DNA from: JACPTG01 sp964504135
GTDB taxonomy: Archaea > Nanobdellota > Nanobdellia > Woesearchaeales > UBA10216
Reading direction: 5' to 3'
Assembly: GCA_964504135.1 (NCBI GenBank)
Contig: CAZDCW010000031.1
Location: forward strand, 1-16,251
Length of the DNA: 16,251 nucleotides
The notes below the pieces were generated by a model. It was not told the DNA's origin. It was given only the letters and a program-made list of their open reading frames with translations, and searched no databases. The stretch's first letter is position 1. Each line of letters begins with the position of its first letter. The position numbers and the translations under genes are program-made. Shown piece after piece: positions 6,401 through 14,373 of this stretch.

Positions 6401-8856
6401 CTCTTGTTCTCGACGCCCACCACGATTTCCACAGTTCTGTTTACCTTTGCCTCCTCAGGCAATGTAAGGTTCACGGCAAGGTCTGGCGCCCTTTGAAGCA
6501 CAGTGACCAAATAGACGCCTCTTGTATTGTCCCGGAAATTCAGTTCCCTGCTTGAGTTCCCGGACACAAACAGTCCAAAGTCCCCACTCCTCTGCGGGCC
6601 CCACAAGGCATCGTCATCAGTATTCTCACGTATGTCAAGGACCGTATGGTTTACAGCAATGATTTGATACTTGCCGAAGAATACCCTCGCATCTTCCCTT
6701 GGCAGGAGTCCTGCGTTGAGCTCCTGCACATACAGCAAATTGCCAAAGGCATGCATGTATGGGATGTATGGCGTCATGACTGCGTTGACTGTGGAGCTTC
6801 CTTCTGTTATGTTTACTTCCAGCGCTTCCTGGCGGCTGGCCATTCTTATTTCGTATGATTTGCCATCCATTTTAAGCTTATAAACTCTTTCAAGAGGTAT
6901 TATGAGCCACCTTAAGTCCTGAAGAAGAATAAGGGCGTTTGTCACATTGTACGCCTCTGCTTCTCCAACGTTTTCGCTGCCGAAGCTTATGTTCAGTTCG
7001 TCATTTGTATAAATATCGCCCATATGGACATAGCTGGGCCCTGATACATAGAGGTCTGGTGCAACTGGTCGTATGTTCAGCTCCCTTCTGTTGTTTTCCT
7101 GGAATTCATCACCCTGGTAATTTACCGCTGCTGTAAAGTTGTGCATCTTTTTTGATGGAACCCAGCTGAAGGCCACTGGCTCTGATTCCTGCGGGTTGAG
7201 CGGTCTAACCTGCCTGCTTTGGGCTTCTTTTCCATCCACATAAATTGCCAGCGTTGATTGAGGGGACTGTTTGCTTCCTGTGTTCGTAATTGTGATGTTA
7301 GCTTGGGTTGAATCTCCGGCTTTGGGTCTTGCATCCGCTGCAATCCTCACAGCCAGGTCATTCTCACTAATAATTGTGGGCAGCAGTATGGATGCCTGGG
7401 TTGGCTTGTAGATGCCTGTGCCTGGGTAAAGGACTGTGAAGTTCAGGAGTTTATCTGAAAAACCAGGGGGGGTTTCATAGCTGTATTTGAATTCCGGCTT
7501 CGTGTCTTCATCCTCTATAATATCCGGCCAGTCTGCCAGGTCTGCCTTGACAAAGTTGCCGTTCACGTAGTATTTCAGGGCTGCTCCGTGGCATTCTTTC
7601 GGCGCGCATTCCCCTTTGAAGGTTACACGCAGGCCTCTTCCGGCGATTACCTGGTCTGAGGAGGCATTGAGCTGGAACTCCTGGCTTTGGAGCGCCACGG
7701 GAATTATAGTGTACATCTGCCTGTTTCCAGAGCTGTCTGTCGCGGTTATTCTGAGGTCCAGGCTTTCCAGTGCGGTTGTTTCAGCTATCGTGGCCGAATA
7801 TTTTCCTTCTGAAAGCTCCTCCTGAAGGGTTGCCCATTCACCGGTAACCTGCTCACCATGCGGCCGGTATTCAATGCTTGCTGAGGCGACGTCGGCGTCG
7901 TCTTCTATTTCAGCTGATATCAGGTAGGGCTTGCCCGGGTCTATTCTGGGCTCGGCGTGCAGATTCTTTAGTGTGGGAGGTTTTTCGTCAGTACCCGGGT
8001 GATTTATCCATGCGTCGACAAGGATGTCATGCCAGACTTCGTAATAGAGCGGGATGACCACGGTTACATGATAGGTTCCGGTTTCCTGCATCTCATAGTA
8101 TAGCTGTGTTTCATCCCACTCTCCAAACTGGTTTGCAAGGGATTTCTGAGTTATATTCTGCTCGTTCTGCAGGATTTGGTAAGTTGGGTCTGGAAATTCC
8201 CTTGGGCACGTGTCGCACATCCGGGCGCGCCTTCTTATCCAGGCCTTGCCGTTATTTCCCCGGATAAGCTTTCCGTCAAGGGATATTGCCCCGTATTTTG
8301 AGGTTATGCTCGCTGGAGTGTACGGCGCTGTTCCGATGGTAATTGTCTCCGAGCCAGGCTGGACCGGGAGTGCCTGGAAAGGGCTTGTAATTGTGTAGTA
8401 ACTCTCATCTGTGAGAATATCTGTCACATCCTGGATTGCCGCCTCCGCCTTCTTGTAGTTGATTAGAGTTTGTGTGTTGAATAGCCAGGGGTCGCGGTAT
8501 TTTGACGTGTTCAGCTTTGACCCCCAAACATGATAAGTCCTATTTAGCGGGGTTGCCAAGTCGGCATAGACGCCAATTGACATCCAGCCTGCATGATTTG
8601 GGGTTGGCTGGAATAGGTCGGCCACTTTTATGTTTTCAAGCGGTTTAGCCGCAGGATAATTGTATATGTAGGTGTAGTTTGCCAACTCTGATTCCGGATA
8701 GTCCAGGTCCTCTGGCTGGCTGTCGTCAATGTTTGGCAGCACCCATCCTATAAGGTACTCATCCTCAGCTGCCTTGTACTCCATGGTTGTGCAGCCGGCT
8801 GTAAGGATAAGGACAATGGCCAGGGTTGCCCTGAGAAGGGCCGCCTGCCTATTCAT
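3484..8856 (-). CDS. Giant multidomain surface protein (lipobox, CARDB-like, TSP1-like, C-terminal TM)
   Basis: A 1790-residue extracellular protein. The N-terminus has a lipobox-like signal, LTAGC, with Cys22 as the potential lipidated residue. Ig-like beta segments follow; CARDB-like domains begin near 497 and 788, with more near 603 and 899. Glycine runs lie near 1174 and 1540. Residues about 1313-1347 are aspartate-rich (DYDLDGKPDYRDEDDDGDG), resembling thrombospondin-3 or EF-hand-like calcium loops. Residues about 1491-1532 are a thrombospondin-1-like module (WNCTEWGAC, QQTRTC). A late beta domain and a proline-rich stalk precede a transmembrane segment at about 1717-1738 and a cytoplasmic tail containing VGW. 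Adhesion or matrix contact is the likely role. Its ATG overlaps the protease stop by eight bases, so it is last in the SpoIIM operon. Having both a lipobox and a C-terminal membrane segment is unusual. Confidence 0.85.
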   Translation of the reverse strand: MNRQAALLRATLAIVLILTAGCTTMEYKAAEDEYLIGWVLPNIDDSQPEDLDYPESELANYTYIYNYPAAKPLENIKVADLFQPTPNHAGWMSIGVYADLATPLNRTYHVWGSKLNTSKYRDPWLFNTQTLINYKKAEAAIQDVTDILTDESYYTITSPFQALPVQPGSETITIGTAPYTPASITSKYGAISLDGKLIRGNNGKAWIRRRARMCDTCPREFPDPTYQILQNEQNITQKSLANQFGEWDETQLYYEMQETGTYHVTVVIPLYYEVWHDILVDAWINHPGTDEKPPTLKNLHAEPRIDPGKPYLISAEIEDDADVASASIEYRPHGEQVTGEWATLQEELSEGKYSATIAETTALESLDLRITATDSSGNRQMYTIIPVALQSQEFQLNASSDQVIAGRGLRVTFKGECAPKECHGAALKYYVNGNFVKADLADWPDIIEDEDTKPEFKYSYETPPGFSDKLLNFTVLYPGTGIYKPTQASILLPTIISENDLAVRIAADARPKAGDSTQANITITNTGSKQSPQSTLAIYVDGKEAQSRQVRPLNPQESEPVAFSWVPSKKMHNFTAAVNYQGDEFQENNRRELNIRPVAPDLYVSGPSYVHMGDIYTNDELNISFGSENVGEAEAYNVTNALILLQDLRWLIIPLERVYKLKMDGKSYEIRMASRQEALEVNITEGSSTVNAVMTPYIPYMHAFGNLLYVQELNAGLLPREDARVFFGKYQIIAVNHTVLDIRENTDDDALWGPQRSGDFGLFVSGNSSRELNFRDNTRGVYLVTVLQRAPDLAVNLTLPEEAKVNRTVEIVVGVENKRPVPSVKPIIELFDVLPSGRRSLIDGLELPEIGGGASIQLRFNWTPQAAGTHTIELSAFDDDDAIPWNNYQSKYVPVVTDGPQIILEKDGNVKEKTKKGETLQLRPKVKNRGGGSASVNVSLYQAKAEKLRDFYDFERNHNSKQLVSVADLGVVAPGEEKTAAFEYAVQSNGGLILYAEANATGDSELMGHVHAYWLWSLREGVDMQAEFDEAPAYAAYNRSAFVSARVSSFGTQTPEAVNASIWAGGRVIASKAIDPEFGGYMWTDWIPDSMGNITLKVSVSASQDVYQSNDGEDVIVPVVGSRKMRLRSSAPEGGKTFAVIEGSNADVPPEGAEFNVPDAPAFVWIVNSWSSGQGGGGGGGSAESGEHSAAGVEPKGRFMSFSTEKSVLGAEESVQSDLKIGQGRVGWLMVYATAVSKVSWPHQSARIYFYFDRRESNATWQDLASAELYACENWEGACISEWKLGKLDSLWQSAVVVTVVSSHTKARAFMLAIKDYDLDGKPDYRDEDDDGDGKNDDVDSVKCRGLEQGFDSDVREPAASPTALAEPNSRLSRNGKPLAEFATDLNDRIDCSEIKVKLQDEASPVGYIIISGLNISQPKAVFVEKKSGAGKVCIKDAEVGSISEVTPACSGADEYHLTCNGSYNSGYSCTDTSTSYKITGLRHSAVVEDAACVESWNCTEWGACISGQQTRTCTDANSCGTARGKPAEGQSCGSAGGDGGGGGTYTSNPDTPSITSRYDIQLERQSTLQLYKGDRASFSFKGNDYSLAAGFILPKQMSLIKSGGKRAEVKIGIGSSAEIDVDDDGWTDISAAYTGYSTGRATVVIGPKQARQPPVTTQPTMPRPITEPEQDYTGAPTPPDATAPYTPPYQLPTEDFPEDEPDEPSTIMWIEDYRNYLIIAVGAALLILLGIGVYVLLSRKTGHSGTSLLANSVRQNLRQGFTEQQVRSQMRKVGWSDRQIEKAFREARK

Positions 8857-11326
8857 ACACTTCCACTCCTTTGTACATGATTAGGATGTCTGTGTCAAGG
8901 CCTGCTTCAGGCTTTTTGGAGACATAGAGGGGGCCTTCAATGGGGCAGTAGCAGGTGGACTGGTACATGAATTCGGCTTGGTTGCCATGTGCTGTGATTC
9001 CGTGTGTCCAGCTGAATATCTGTATGTCATTGCCCTTGGCAGTTTCTGTCTTTATATTTAGCCTCTTGGCGTTTGCCATGCTGAGGTTCACGGTAACCTC
9101 TTTATCAGCGCCCACTTTGAAAGAGTCATAGAGGATGTACTTTGCCTTATCAATTCTACTTGAAACGACATAGGCTGTATACTCGCCGGATGGAAGTGTG
9201 AATGTGCGGTTCATCCTTCGCCTTGATGCAGCAGCCTCTTTCATTGTTTTCATGTCATTGCTGTGCAGAATGAAGCGCGGCGACAGGGTCTCATCAGATT
9301 GGGCGACTATTGTTACATTGGCAAGCCTGCTTAGCGCAAAAGGCACTTTATAGTCAGTGCCTGTTTTTATTACAACGTTGCCGAATGATGCTCCAATCCT
9401 GCTGCTCTTGAATGTTATCGCGATTTCCTTTTCCTCTCCTGGCTTGAGGGATATCTTGTCAGGGCTTGCTTTTGCCTCGGGCCTGTCTTTTTCATCATTG
9501 AATTCTATGCTTATGTCTGCGTTTATTGCCTTGCCTGCAAGGTTCCTTACCCTGATGGCTGTGCCTGTTGATGACCAGAGGTTGATTGAGAAGCTTGCCG
9601 GGCTGGTTGAGATTTCTGCATCGTTTGCCTTCTCTGCGTCAATTCTTCCTGCTCCCTGCTCAAATTTTGATAAGCCGAGGTCTGCTGATGTTGACATCAG
9701 GGCGGATTTCACATCATCCGGAGTCCATTCGGGATGGGCCTGCAGAAGGAGGGCTGCAGCGCCAGAGACATGCGGAGTTGCCATGCTGGTGCCGCTTATC
9801 GCGCCGTGCGTGTCATCAAGGCATTCTGGAAAGCCTGCTGAAGCTGTCTTTGCCGCGCATATGTCCACGCCTGGCGCAAGCACATCAGGCTTTATAGCCT
9901 GAAGGGTTCCATTATCCACCGGGCCTCTGGAACTGAATGCCGCCAGTCCGTCTTTTTTGTTCACTGCGCCCACGGTAATAGCCTGCTCTGCTATTCCCGG
10001 CGAGCCTATTGTCTGGCTGCCTAACTGCCCTGAGTTGCCTGCTGCTACAACCGCCACTGTGCCCGCCTCAACCGCGTTGTTGACTGCCTCTGCAAGTGGG
10101 TCGGGATATGTGGGCGGCCCTCCGAGGCTCAGGGATATTATGTCCGCCCTGTCTGAGAAGTCCCCATCCTGGTTCGGGTCAACCGCCTTTTCAATTGCAT
10201 CAATTATGTCCGAGGTGTATCCTCCGCCCTGTGCGTTGAGGACCTTATAAGCTATAATCGACGCCTTTGGCGCGACTCCCTTAAGAACTCCCTCCCCTGC
10301 AGCTGTGGCCGCAACATGTGTTCCATGGCCGTTGTCATCCATGGGGTCGTTGTCGTTGTTCACAAAGTCGTATCCGCCTATTACCTTGCATGACTCGCCG
10401 AGGCAGCCTCCAAGGTCCGCATGCGTGTAGTCAACGCCGGTGTCTATTACAGCTATGGTTACGCCTTCCCCCTTTACCTTTCTTCCCTGTTCATCGGTAA
10501 GCTCCCATACCTTGTCGGCCTTTATCTGGGGGACGCTTTCGCTTAGAAGCGCCCAGACTTTTGTATTTTCATACACTGCCTTTACCGAGGACAGGTTTCT
10601 TATCCTTTCCGCCTCTTCTTCTGTGGCTGTGACGGCTATGCCGTTGAATGCCTTCGTGTATTTTGCTTTTATCCTGCCTGGAAGCTCAGGGTTGATTTGT
10701 GAAAGCTGCGAGACTGCCTCGTCTCTCTCTGCGTTGAGCCCCATCGCATACTCTTCTGCAGCCTTGTTTTCGGACAGCCCGATTGCGCCATTGGCCCTTT
10801 GCTCGGCATAAAAGGATACAAGCGGCTCCTTTTTGAATTCCACTATATGGGTGGCCTCTGGCTTTTCCTGCACGGAAGTTCTCACAAACCTAAGCTGCCT
10901 GCCTCCGAGATAAAGCACGAAGTTGTCTGTCAGGTTTTCGAAAGCGAAAAAGCTTGTGTTTGTGCGGATGACTGTCTGATCGCCGCGTAGTACAGCGAAA
11001 TTAGCCAGGTCTTCCTGGCTGACGTTTCCATACAGCTCATAGCCCAATTCAGCCATCTGCTCCCGAAGCCCATAGGAATAATACAGCCTATAGGAATAAA
11101 ACCGACTTACAGGCTCGGAGTCCTCCCCAGGCAGCTCAGGAACTCCCTGTTCAGTCAGTATCCCATGCGCTTTGCCGGCGAAAGGCTTATTGAGAACCTG
11201 AAACGCTGCGAACGCAGCCAATGTCAGCACAAGGACAGCAAATGCTATCCAGAAGAAGCCTTCCTTGTAAATCGGCCTTGCAGCGGGTTTCCCTCTTTTG
11301 TGTTTCCTGATTTGCCTCTTTCTCAT
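8849..11326 (-). CDS. Membrane-tethered subtilisin-like serine protease (S8)
   Basis: An 825-residue protease. A strongly basic N-terminus and a hydrophobic stretch at 24-45 form a signal anchor, placing the enzyme outside the cell. An I9-like propeptide spans about 158-255 (HIVEFKKEPLV to VKAVYEN). The catalytic domain has Asp295 in AVIDTGVDY, His334 in GHGTHVAA, oxyanion Asn431 in AAGNSG and Ser514 in SGTSMATPHVSG, so it looks fully active. Beyond about 575 lies a beta-sandwich rich in charged strands, and near the C-terminus the motif CYCPIEGP may form a disulfide or bind metal. It starts inside the SpoIIM stop (ATGA) and ends inside the start of the giant surface protein, so co-production of protease and putative substrate or partner is likely. 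There is no sign of damage. Confidence 0.93.
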   Translation of the reverse strand: MRKRQIRKHKRGKPAARPIYKEGFFWIAFAVLVLTLAAFAAFQVLNKPFAGKAHGILTEQGVPELPGEDSEPVSRFYSYRLYYSYGLREQMAELGYELYGNVSQEDLANFAVLRGDQTVIRTNTSFFAFENLTDNFVLYLGGRQLRFVRTSVQEKPEATHIVEFKKEPLVSFYAEQRANGAIGLSENKAAEEYAMGLNAERDEAVSQLSQINPELPGRIKAKYTKAFNGIAVTATEEEAERIRNLSSVKAVYENTKVWALLSESVPQIKADKVWELTDEQGRKVKGEGVTIAVIDTGVDYTHADLGGCLGESCKVIGGYDFVNNDNDPMDDNGHGTHVAATAAGEGVLKGVAPKASIIAYKVLNAQGGGYTSDIIDAIEKAVDPNQDGDFSDRADIISLSLGGPPTYPDPLAEAVNNAVEAGTVAVVAAGNSGQLGSQTIGSPGIAEQAITVGAVNKKDGLAAFSSRGPVDNGTLQAIKPDVLAPGVDICAAKTASAGFPECLDDTHGAISGTSMATPHVSGAAALLLQAHPEWTPDDVKSALMSTSADLGLSKFEQGAGRIDAEKANDAEISTSPASFSINLWSSTGTAIRVRNLAGKAINADISIEFNDEKDRPEAKASPDKISLKPGEEKEIAITFKSSRIGASFGNVVIKTGTDYKVPFALSRLANVTIVAQSDETLSPRFILHSNDMKTMKEAAASRRRMNRTFTLPSGEYTAYVVSSRIDKAKYILYDSFKVGADKEVTVNLSMANAKRLNIKTETAKGNDIQIFSWTHGITAHGNQAEFMYQSTCYCPIEGPLYVSKKPEAGLDTDILIMYKGVEVYE

Positions 11327-12153
11327 ATCAGCCTGAACATCCTGAAAGTGTTCCTTGTGATGTAAACCTCTATCAATGCTGCGACTATCAGCAGGCAGAG
11401 TGCCAACGCCATCATTATGGCTGCGTCAACTGCCACTTTCCTGAGCCTTTTCTTCCTGGATGTTTCCTTCAGCGCAGCCTTGGACATTATCCCCCCTGTG
11501 ATTACGCCGAGGAAGTACCCTCCTGCCTCAAGTATCATGTGGGGGAAGACAAGGATTATTGTAAGCGCAAAGTAAGCCAGGGGGCTTGTGCCTGCCGCTG
11601 CTGCCGAGTTCTTGGCAATGAGGGCGAAAATTGAGCCCCATACGCTGGCAATCCACGCAAGCAGGAAAATTGCTCCGCTCCCGTACACAAGCGCGATTAT
11701 TGTGCAGAGTGCGAGTATGATGAGGTTGTTTACCAATATGTTTGCAAGCAGTCCCTGTGTCGCATAGGCCTGGCCTGTCAGCCCTGCCACGCTTAGCTGC
11801 TGGCCGAAGAAGTCAGTCGCGGCTATGTTCGGAATCACAAGCGAAAGTATCGAGTATGCAAGCAGTATGCCCAGGAATATGAATAGGTAGACGCTGATGA
11901 TGTCTGAATGGTTCCGGAATGGCGCAAGAAGGCTTCCCTTTGTGTCTGCCGCCTGCTTTTCCTCTATGCTGAGCATTCTATTTAGCGTCGGCACCAGCAG
12001 CAGCGACGTGAATGCAACTGAAGCCAGGCCAGGGCTTTTCGGGAAGAGCGCAACCGCGGTCGCTATTCCAATCACAGAGTAAGACAGGCCGAGCACAAAC
12101 CCCGCCGAAGCCCTCCTCTCAAGCCAGGACGGGTCGTACAGTTGCTCGAGCAT
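11323..12153 (-). CDS. SpoIIM-like (DUF95) integral membrane protein
   Basis: A 276-residue protein with about six or seven membrane segments (near 14-38, 40-60, 88-110, 134-155, 156-180, 190-220 and 240-265). The late segment FPHMILEAGGYFLGVITGG matches the conserved PH-x-x-E/G-rich stretch of the SpoIIM/DUF95 family. In spore-forming bacteria SpoIIM works with SpoIID and SpoIIP in cell-wall remodelling during engulfment; archaeal members occur without spores and have no proven role. Here it is the first gene of a unit with an external protease and a giant surface protein, suggesting work on the cell envelope or on export and placement of the partners. The promoter about 27 bp upstream implies a leaderless mRNA. 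Confidence 0.85.
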   Translation of the reverse strand: MLEQLYDPSWLERRASAGFVLGLSYSVIGIATAVALFPKSPGLASVAFTSLLLVPTLNRMLSIEEKQAADTKGSLLAPFRNHSDIISVYLFIFLGILLAYSILSLVIPNIAATDFFGQQLSVAGLTGQAYATQGLLANILVNNLIILALCTIIALVYGSGAIFLLAWIASVWGSIFALIAKNSAAAAGTSPLAYFALTIILVFPHMILEAGGYFLGVITGGIMSKAALKETSRKKRLRKVAVDAAIMMALALCLLIVAALIEVYITRNTFRMFRLI

Positions 12154-12172
12154 AGGGATTCTTCTTTAAGGA

Positions 12173-12188
12173 GCTTTATAAATATATC
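12173..12188 (-). promoter_or_regulatory. TATA box for the SpoIIM-protease-surface protein operon
   Basis: The minus strand reads GATATATTTATAAAGC, centred about 27 bp upstream of the SpoIIM ATG, so the message should be leaderless. It is the only obvious promoter for the three overlapping genes. Confidence 0.55.
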
Positions 12189-12304
12189 TTCGACTTGGTT
12201 TCCTTCGGGTAACTGTCCATTGGGAGGTAAACATTGCAAGGCAGATGAATATAATCAATGTTAAACCCGCGCAAAATTTGTGTGACAGGATTCCCTTTTG
12301 GCAA

Positions 12305-12315
12305 AGCTTAAATAA
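12305..12315 (+). promoter_or_regulatory. TATA box for the PIN-domain gene
   Basis: AGCTTAAATAA is centred about 31 bp upstream of the ATG at 12342, consistent with a leaderless or nearly leaderless mRNA. The surrounding GCTTA-AA-TAAGC has short dyad symmetry. The 188-bp divergent gap to the SpoIIM gene shows nothing else clear. Confidence 0.5.
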
Positions 12316-12341
12316 GCACTATTCCAGTTAAGATTCCAAGA

Positions 12342-13043
12342 ATGAAATCCCTTGTCTTTGACGCAGGCCCTGTAATCAGCCTGACAATGAACAACCTGCT
12401 CTGGCTTCTTGGGCCGCTCAGGGAGAGATTCGGGGGGGACTTCCTCATTTCTGAAGCTGTGAGGGCTGAGCTGGTGGACAGGCCGCTGGGCATAAAGCGG
12501 TTTGAGTTTGAGGCTCTTCAGGTTCAGGAGGAGATTGACTGCGGGGCTCTTAAGGTGGTTTCCGGCAGGGATGTTGACAATCTTACGGATGAGCTGCTTG
12601 CCTTGTCAAACAGCATTTTCGCTGCCAAGGAAAACAACGTCAGTGTTGTGCACAGGGGCGAGATGTCCACATTGGCCATCGCGCTTCTGAACCAGTCCGC
12701 CGCGTCTGTCATTGACGAGCGCACAACCAGGGAGCTTGTTGAGAAGCCGCAGCATATTGCAAAGCATATGCAGTCGCATCTCCACACAAAGGTTTCAATT
12801 GACTACAGCGCACTGGCAAAGCTGAGGCAGAAGATAGGCGGCCTGAAGGTCATCCGCTCTGTTGAGCTTGCGGCAGTCGCTTATGAGATGGGCCTGCTGG
12901 ACAAATATATTGACCGGTGCAGGAAGCCCTCTCCTGAGTTGAGGGAGCAGCTTCTTGACTCTGTTCTTTGGGGCGTCAAGCTGGACGGCTGCGCTGTCAG
13001 CGAGAAGGAAATCAGGCAGCTTAAGAGGGCTGTGAGGCGGTAG
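12342..13043 (+). CDS. Solitary PIN-domain protein
   Basis: A 233-residue protein with a PIN-like nuclease fold. The first strand VFDAGPVISL carries Asp7, the segment SEAVRAELVD gives Glu43, GEMSTLAIAL gives Glu107, and VIDERTTRELV gives Asp125: the expected acidic set for a metal-dependent ribonuclease centre. The C-terminal 75 residues are helical and charged and extend past the usual PIN length of about 130 residues. No antitoxin-like gene is adjacent, so a VapC-type toxin role is less likely than RNA processing or turnover. It stands alone between a divergent and a convergent neighbour. The exact RNA substrate cannot be read from the sequence. Confidence 0.75.
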   Translation: MKSLVFDAGPVISLTMNNLLWLLGPLRERFGGDFLISEAVRAELVDRPLGIKRFEFEALQVQEEIDCGALKVVSGRDVDNLTDELLALSNSIFAAKENNVSVVHRGEMSTLAIALLNQSAASVIDERTTRELVEKPQHIAKHMQSHLHTKVSIDYSALAKLRQKIGGLKVIRSVELAAVAYEMGLLDKYIDRCRKPSPELREQLLDSVLWGVKLDGCAVSEKEIRQLKRAVRR

Positions 13044-13047
13044 TAAG

Positions 13048-13120
13048 AAAAAAAAAACAGCCGCCACTTACGGCTGTTGCGCCTGACTCAGAATCAGGTG
13101 ACTCCCACAGTCAATTTTTT
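13048..13120. terminator. Bidirectional terminator-like hairpin cluster
   Basis: Three stem-loops stand in a row: ACAGCCG/CGGCTGT (13057-13077, 7 bp), CCTGA/TCAGG (13082-13098) and TGACT/AGTCA (13099-13113). A run of ten A (13048-13057) lies on the left and six T (13115-13120) on the right. Read in either direction, hairpins are followed by a T tract, which suits a gap between convergent genes. A small structured RNA transcribed from the minus strand is the alternative. Confidence 0.45.
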
Positions 13121-13133
13121 AGTAAGATAACTC

Positions 13134-13143
13134 GATATTTAAG
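13134..13143 (-). promoter_or_regulatory. TATA-like box pointing into the hairpin cluster
   Basis: The minus strand reads GCTTAAATAT, nearly the same as the PIN gene promoter core. A start about 26 bp downstream would fall near 13112, at the edge of the first hairpin of the minus-strand reading, and the transcript would end in the ten-T tract. This is suggestive of a roughly 60-nt RNA gene only; no conserved RNA family was recognised. Confidence 0.3.
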
Positions 13144-13227
13144 CTTTTTGAAAAACGGCCGGAAGGTTTCCGATAAGTACGAAAATTTTCCAAAATTCTG
13201 CTCGGGGGAGCTGTCCGGCTATTTTTT

Positions 13228-13386
13228 GGTAGCAGGCTGACTCTTAGTGAACGGTACAAGTGACCTACACAAAGAGAATGGCGCAAGGGGCAGTGAACAT
13301 TGCAAATGCCGTGCACGAAGCCGGGCCGTACACGTTGGCGAATCTCCCATAGGGGCTGCTGAATCTGAGGTGGCCACAGGCTACTA
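13228..13386 (+). repeat. Structured intergenic element, copy 2 (candidate ncRNA)
   Basis: Homologue of the element at 751-953, in the same orientation. Shared blocks are 13228-13260, 13292-13333 and 13351-13379. The middle insert of copy 1 (850-914) is reduced here to 17 bases. The ends again pair, but through a shifted helix: GTAGC (13229-13233) with GCTAC (13380-13384). A conserved 5' side with a changed but still pairing 3' side supports selection on RNA structure. A small CCC-ATA-GGG hairpin replaces the CC-GAAA-GG hairpin at the equivalent place. It lies about 30 bp beyond the stop of the minus-strand methyltransferase gene, mirroring the location of copy 1 after another minus-strand gene. 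No T tract follows on either strand, so it is not a simple terminator. Confidence 0.6.
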
Positions 13387-13416
13387 ATTGTAGTTATGGG
13401 GCTAGATTTTAATCGG

Positions 13417-14373
13417 CTACACTTTCCTAATCCTCGCCACGAAAAAACCTTCAGTATCATTATCCTGCGGCCAGATTCTCAGGCAGTCCTTAACCCTGCT
13501 GTCATACTCGGCTTTGTCAAATTCAGTATAGCAGGCTGACCTTTCCAGTGGCAGCCCTATCTTTTCAACAGTCGCAGAGTCTTCCTTCTCCAGCAGATGC
13601 GTTACAACGCCTTCGTTCTCCTCTGGCTCCATTGAGCATGTTGAATAGACCAGCGTGCCTCCCTCTTTTAACAGCCCATAGGCTCTTGTTATCAGCCCTT
13701 TCTGCATTGACGCCAGCCTGTTGACTGTTGAGTAGTTGTACATCTGGAGGACTTTGAGGTTTCTTCTTATTGTTCCTGTTGCTGAGCACGGCGCATCTAC
13801 AAGTATCCGGTCAAACCTGATTTTGAGCTTGGAAAGCTGGCTTCCGGCTGTGTGCGCTATCACCGCGTTGCTTACCCCGGTCCTGTTCAGGTTCAGGCCG
13901 AGCGCCTTTATCCTTTCCCCGCTTATGTCATTCGCGACTATTATCCCTTCATTCTGCATCATTGCAGCCATCTGGGTTGTCTTGCTTCCCGGCGCTGCGC
14001 ACATGTCCAGGCAAACTTCTCCTGGCTTTGGCTCCAGCACCACAGGCGGTATCATGCTGGCAGCCTCCTGCACATAGAAATACCCAAGCGTGTGCTCTGG
14101 AAGGTTTCCTATGTCCAGCCTCTCCCCTTTTATCCAGAATCCCTCATTGCACCATGGAACCCTGTCAAGTTTCCAATCTGCCTGCAGCCTTCCTGCAAGC
14201 TCTTCTACGCCAATCTTAAGCGTGTTCACCCTTATGCTCCGGCGGATGAAGGAAGTGGAATACTGCATGAACTTTTCATATTCGCTGCCAAGAAGCTTCT
14301 GGTATCGCAGCTTGAATTCCTCTTTTATATTGAGTTCTTCTGTTCCCGGGATTTGCCTTGATTCAGAAATCAT
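13417..14373 (-). CDS. NOL1/NOP2/sun-family RNA cytosine-C5 methyltransferase
   Basis: A 318-residue SAM-dependent enzyme. The N-terminal RSIRVNTLKI motif is the family N1 signature. Motif I is LDMCAAPGSKT with Asp123, motif IV is DAPCSATG with Cys196 (the release cysteine) and motif VI is YSTCSMEPEENEG with Cys246 (the attacking cysteine). Both catalytic cysteines are present. The protein ends in FFVARIRKV, the usual last strand. No PUA domain is attached. Archaeal members of this size mostly methylate tRNA (for example near position 48/49), but an rRNA target is possible. Its ATG overlaps the stop of the 127-residue gene (TGATG), so the two are coupled. Confidence 0.92.
   Translation of the reverse strand: MISESRQIPGTEELNIKEEFKLRYQKLLGSEYEKFMQYSTSFIRRSIRVNTLKIGVEELAGRLQADWKLDRVPWCNEGFWIKGERLDIGNLPEHTLGYFYVQEAASMIPPVVLEPKPGEVCLDMCAAPGSKTTQMAAMMQNEGIIVANDISGERIKALGLNLNRTGVSNAVIAHTAGSQLSKLKIRFDRILVDAPCSATGTIRRNLKVLQMYNYSTVNRLASMQKGLITRAYGLLKEGGTLVYSTCSMEPEENEGVVTHLLEKEDSATVEKIGLPLERSACYTEFDKAEYDSRVKDCLRIWPQDNDTEGFFVARIRKV

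Noticed and set aside
9357..9902. 181-codon plus-strand frame
   Set aside because: It is antisense to the catalytic region of the subtilase, which has intact motifs; its composition is that of a codon-bias shadow.
12342..13043. VapBC toxin-antitoxin operon
   Set aside because: No small antitoxin gene lies on either side in the same direction, and the protein is longer than typical VapC.
13058..13113. tRNA-Leu-like anticodon arm and variable arm (7-base loop with CAG in the middle)
   Set aside because: No acceptor stem, D-arm or T-arm surrounds it, and the opposite strand also gives an anticodon-like loop (CTG), so the resemblance is likely chance in a hairpin cluster.
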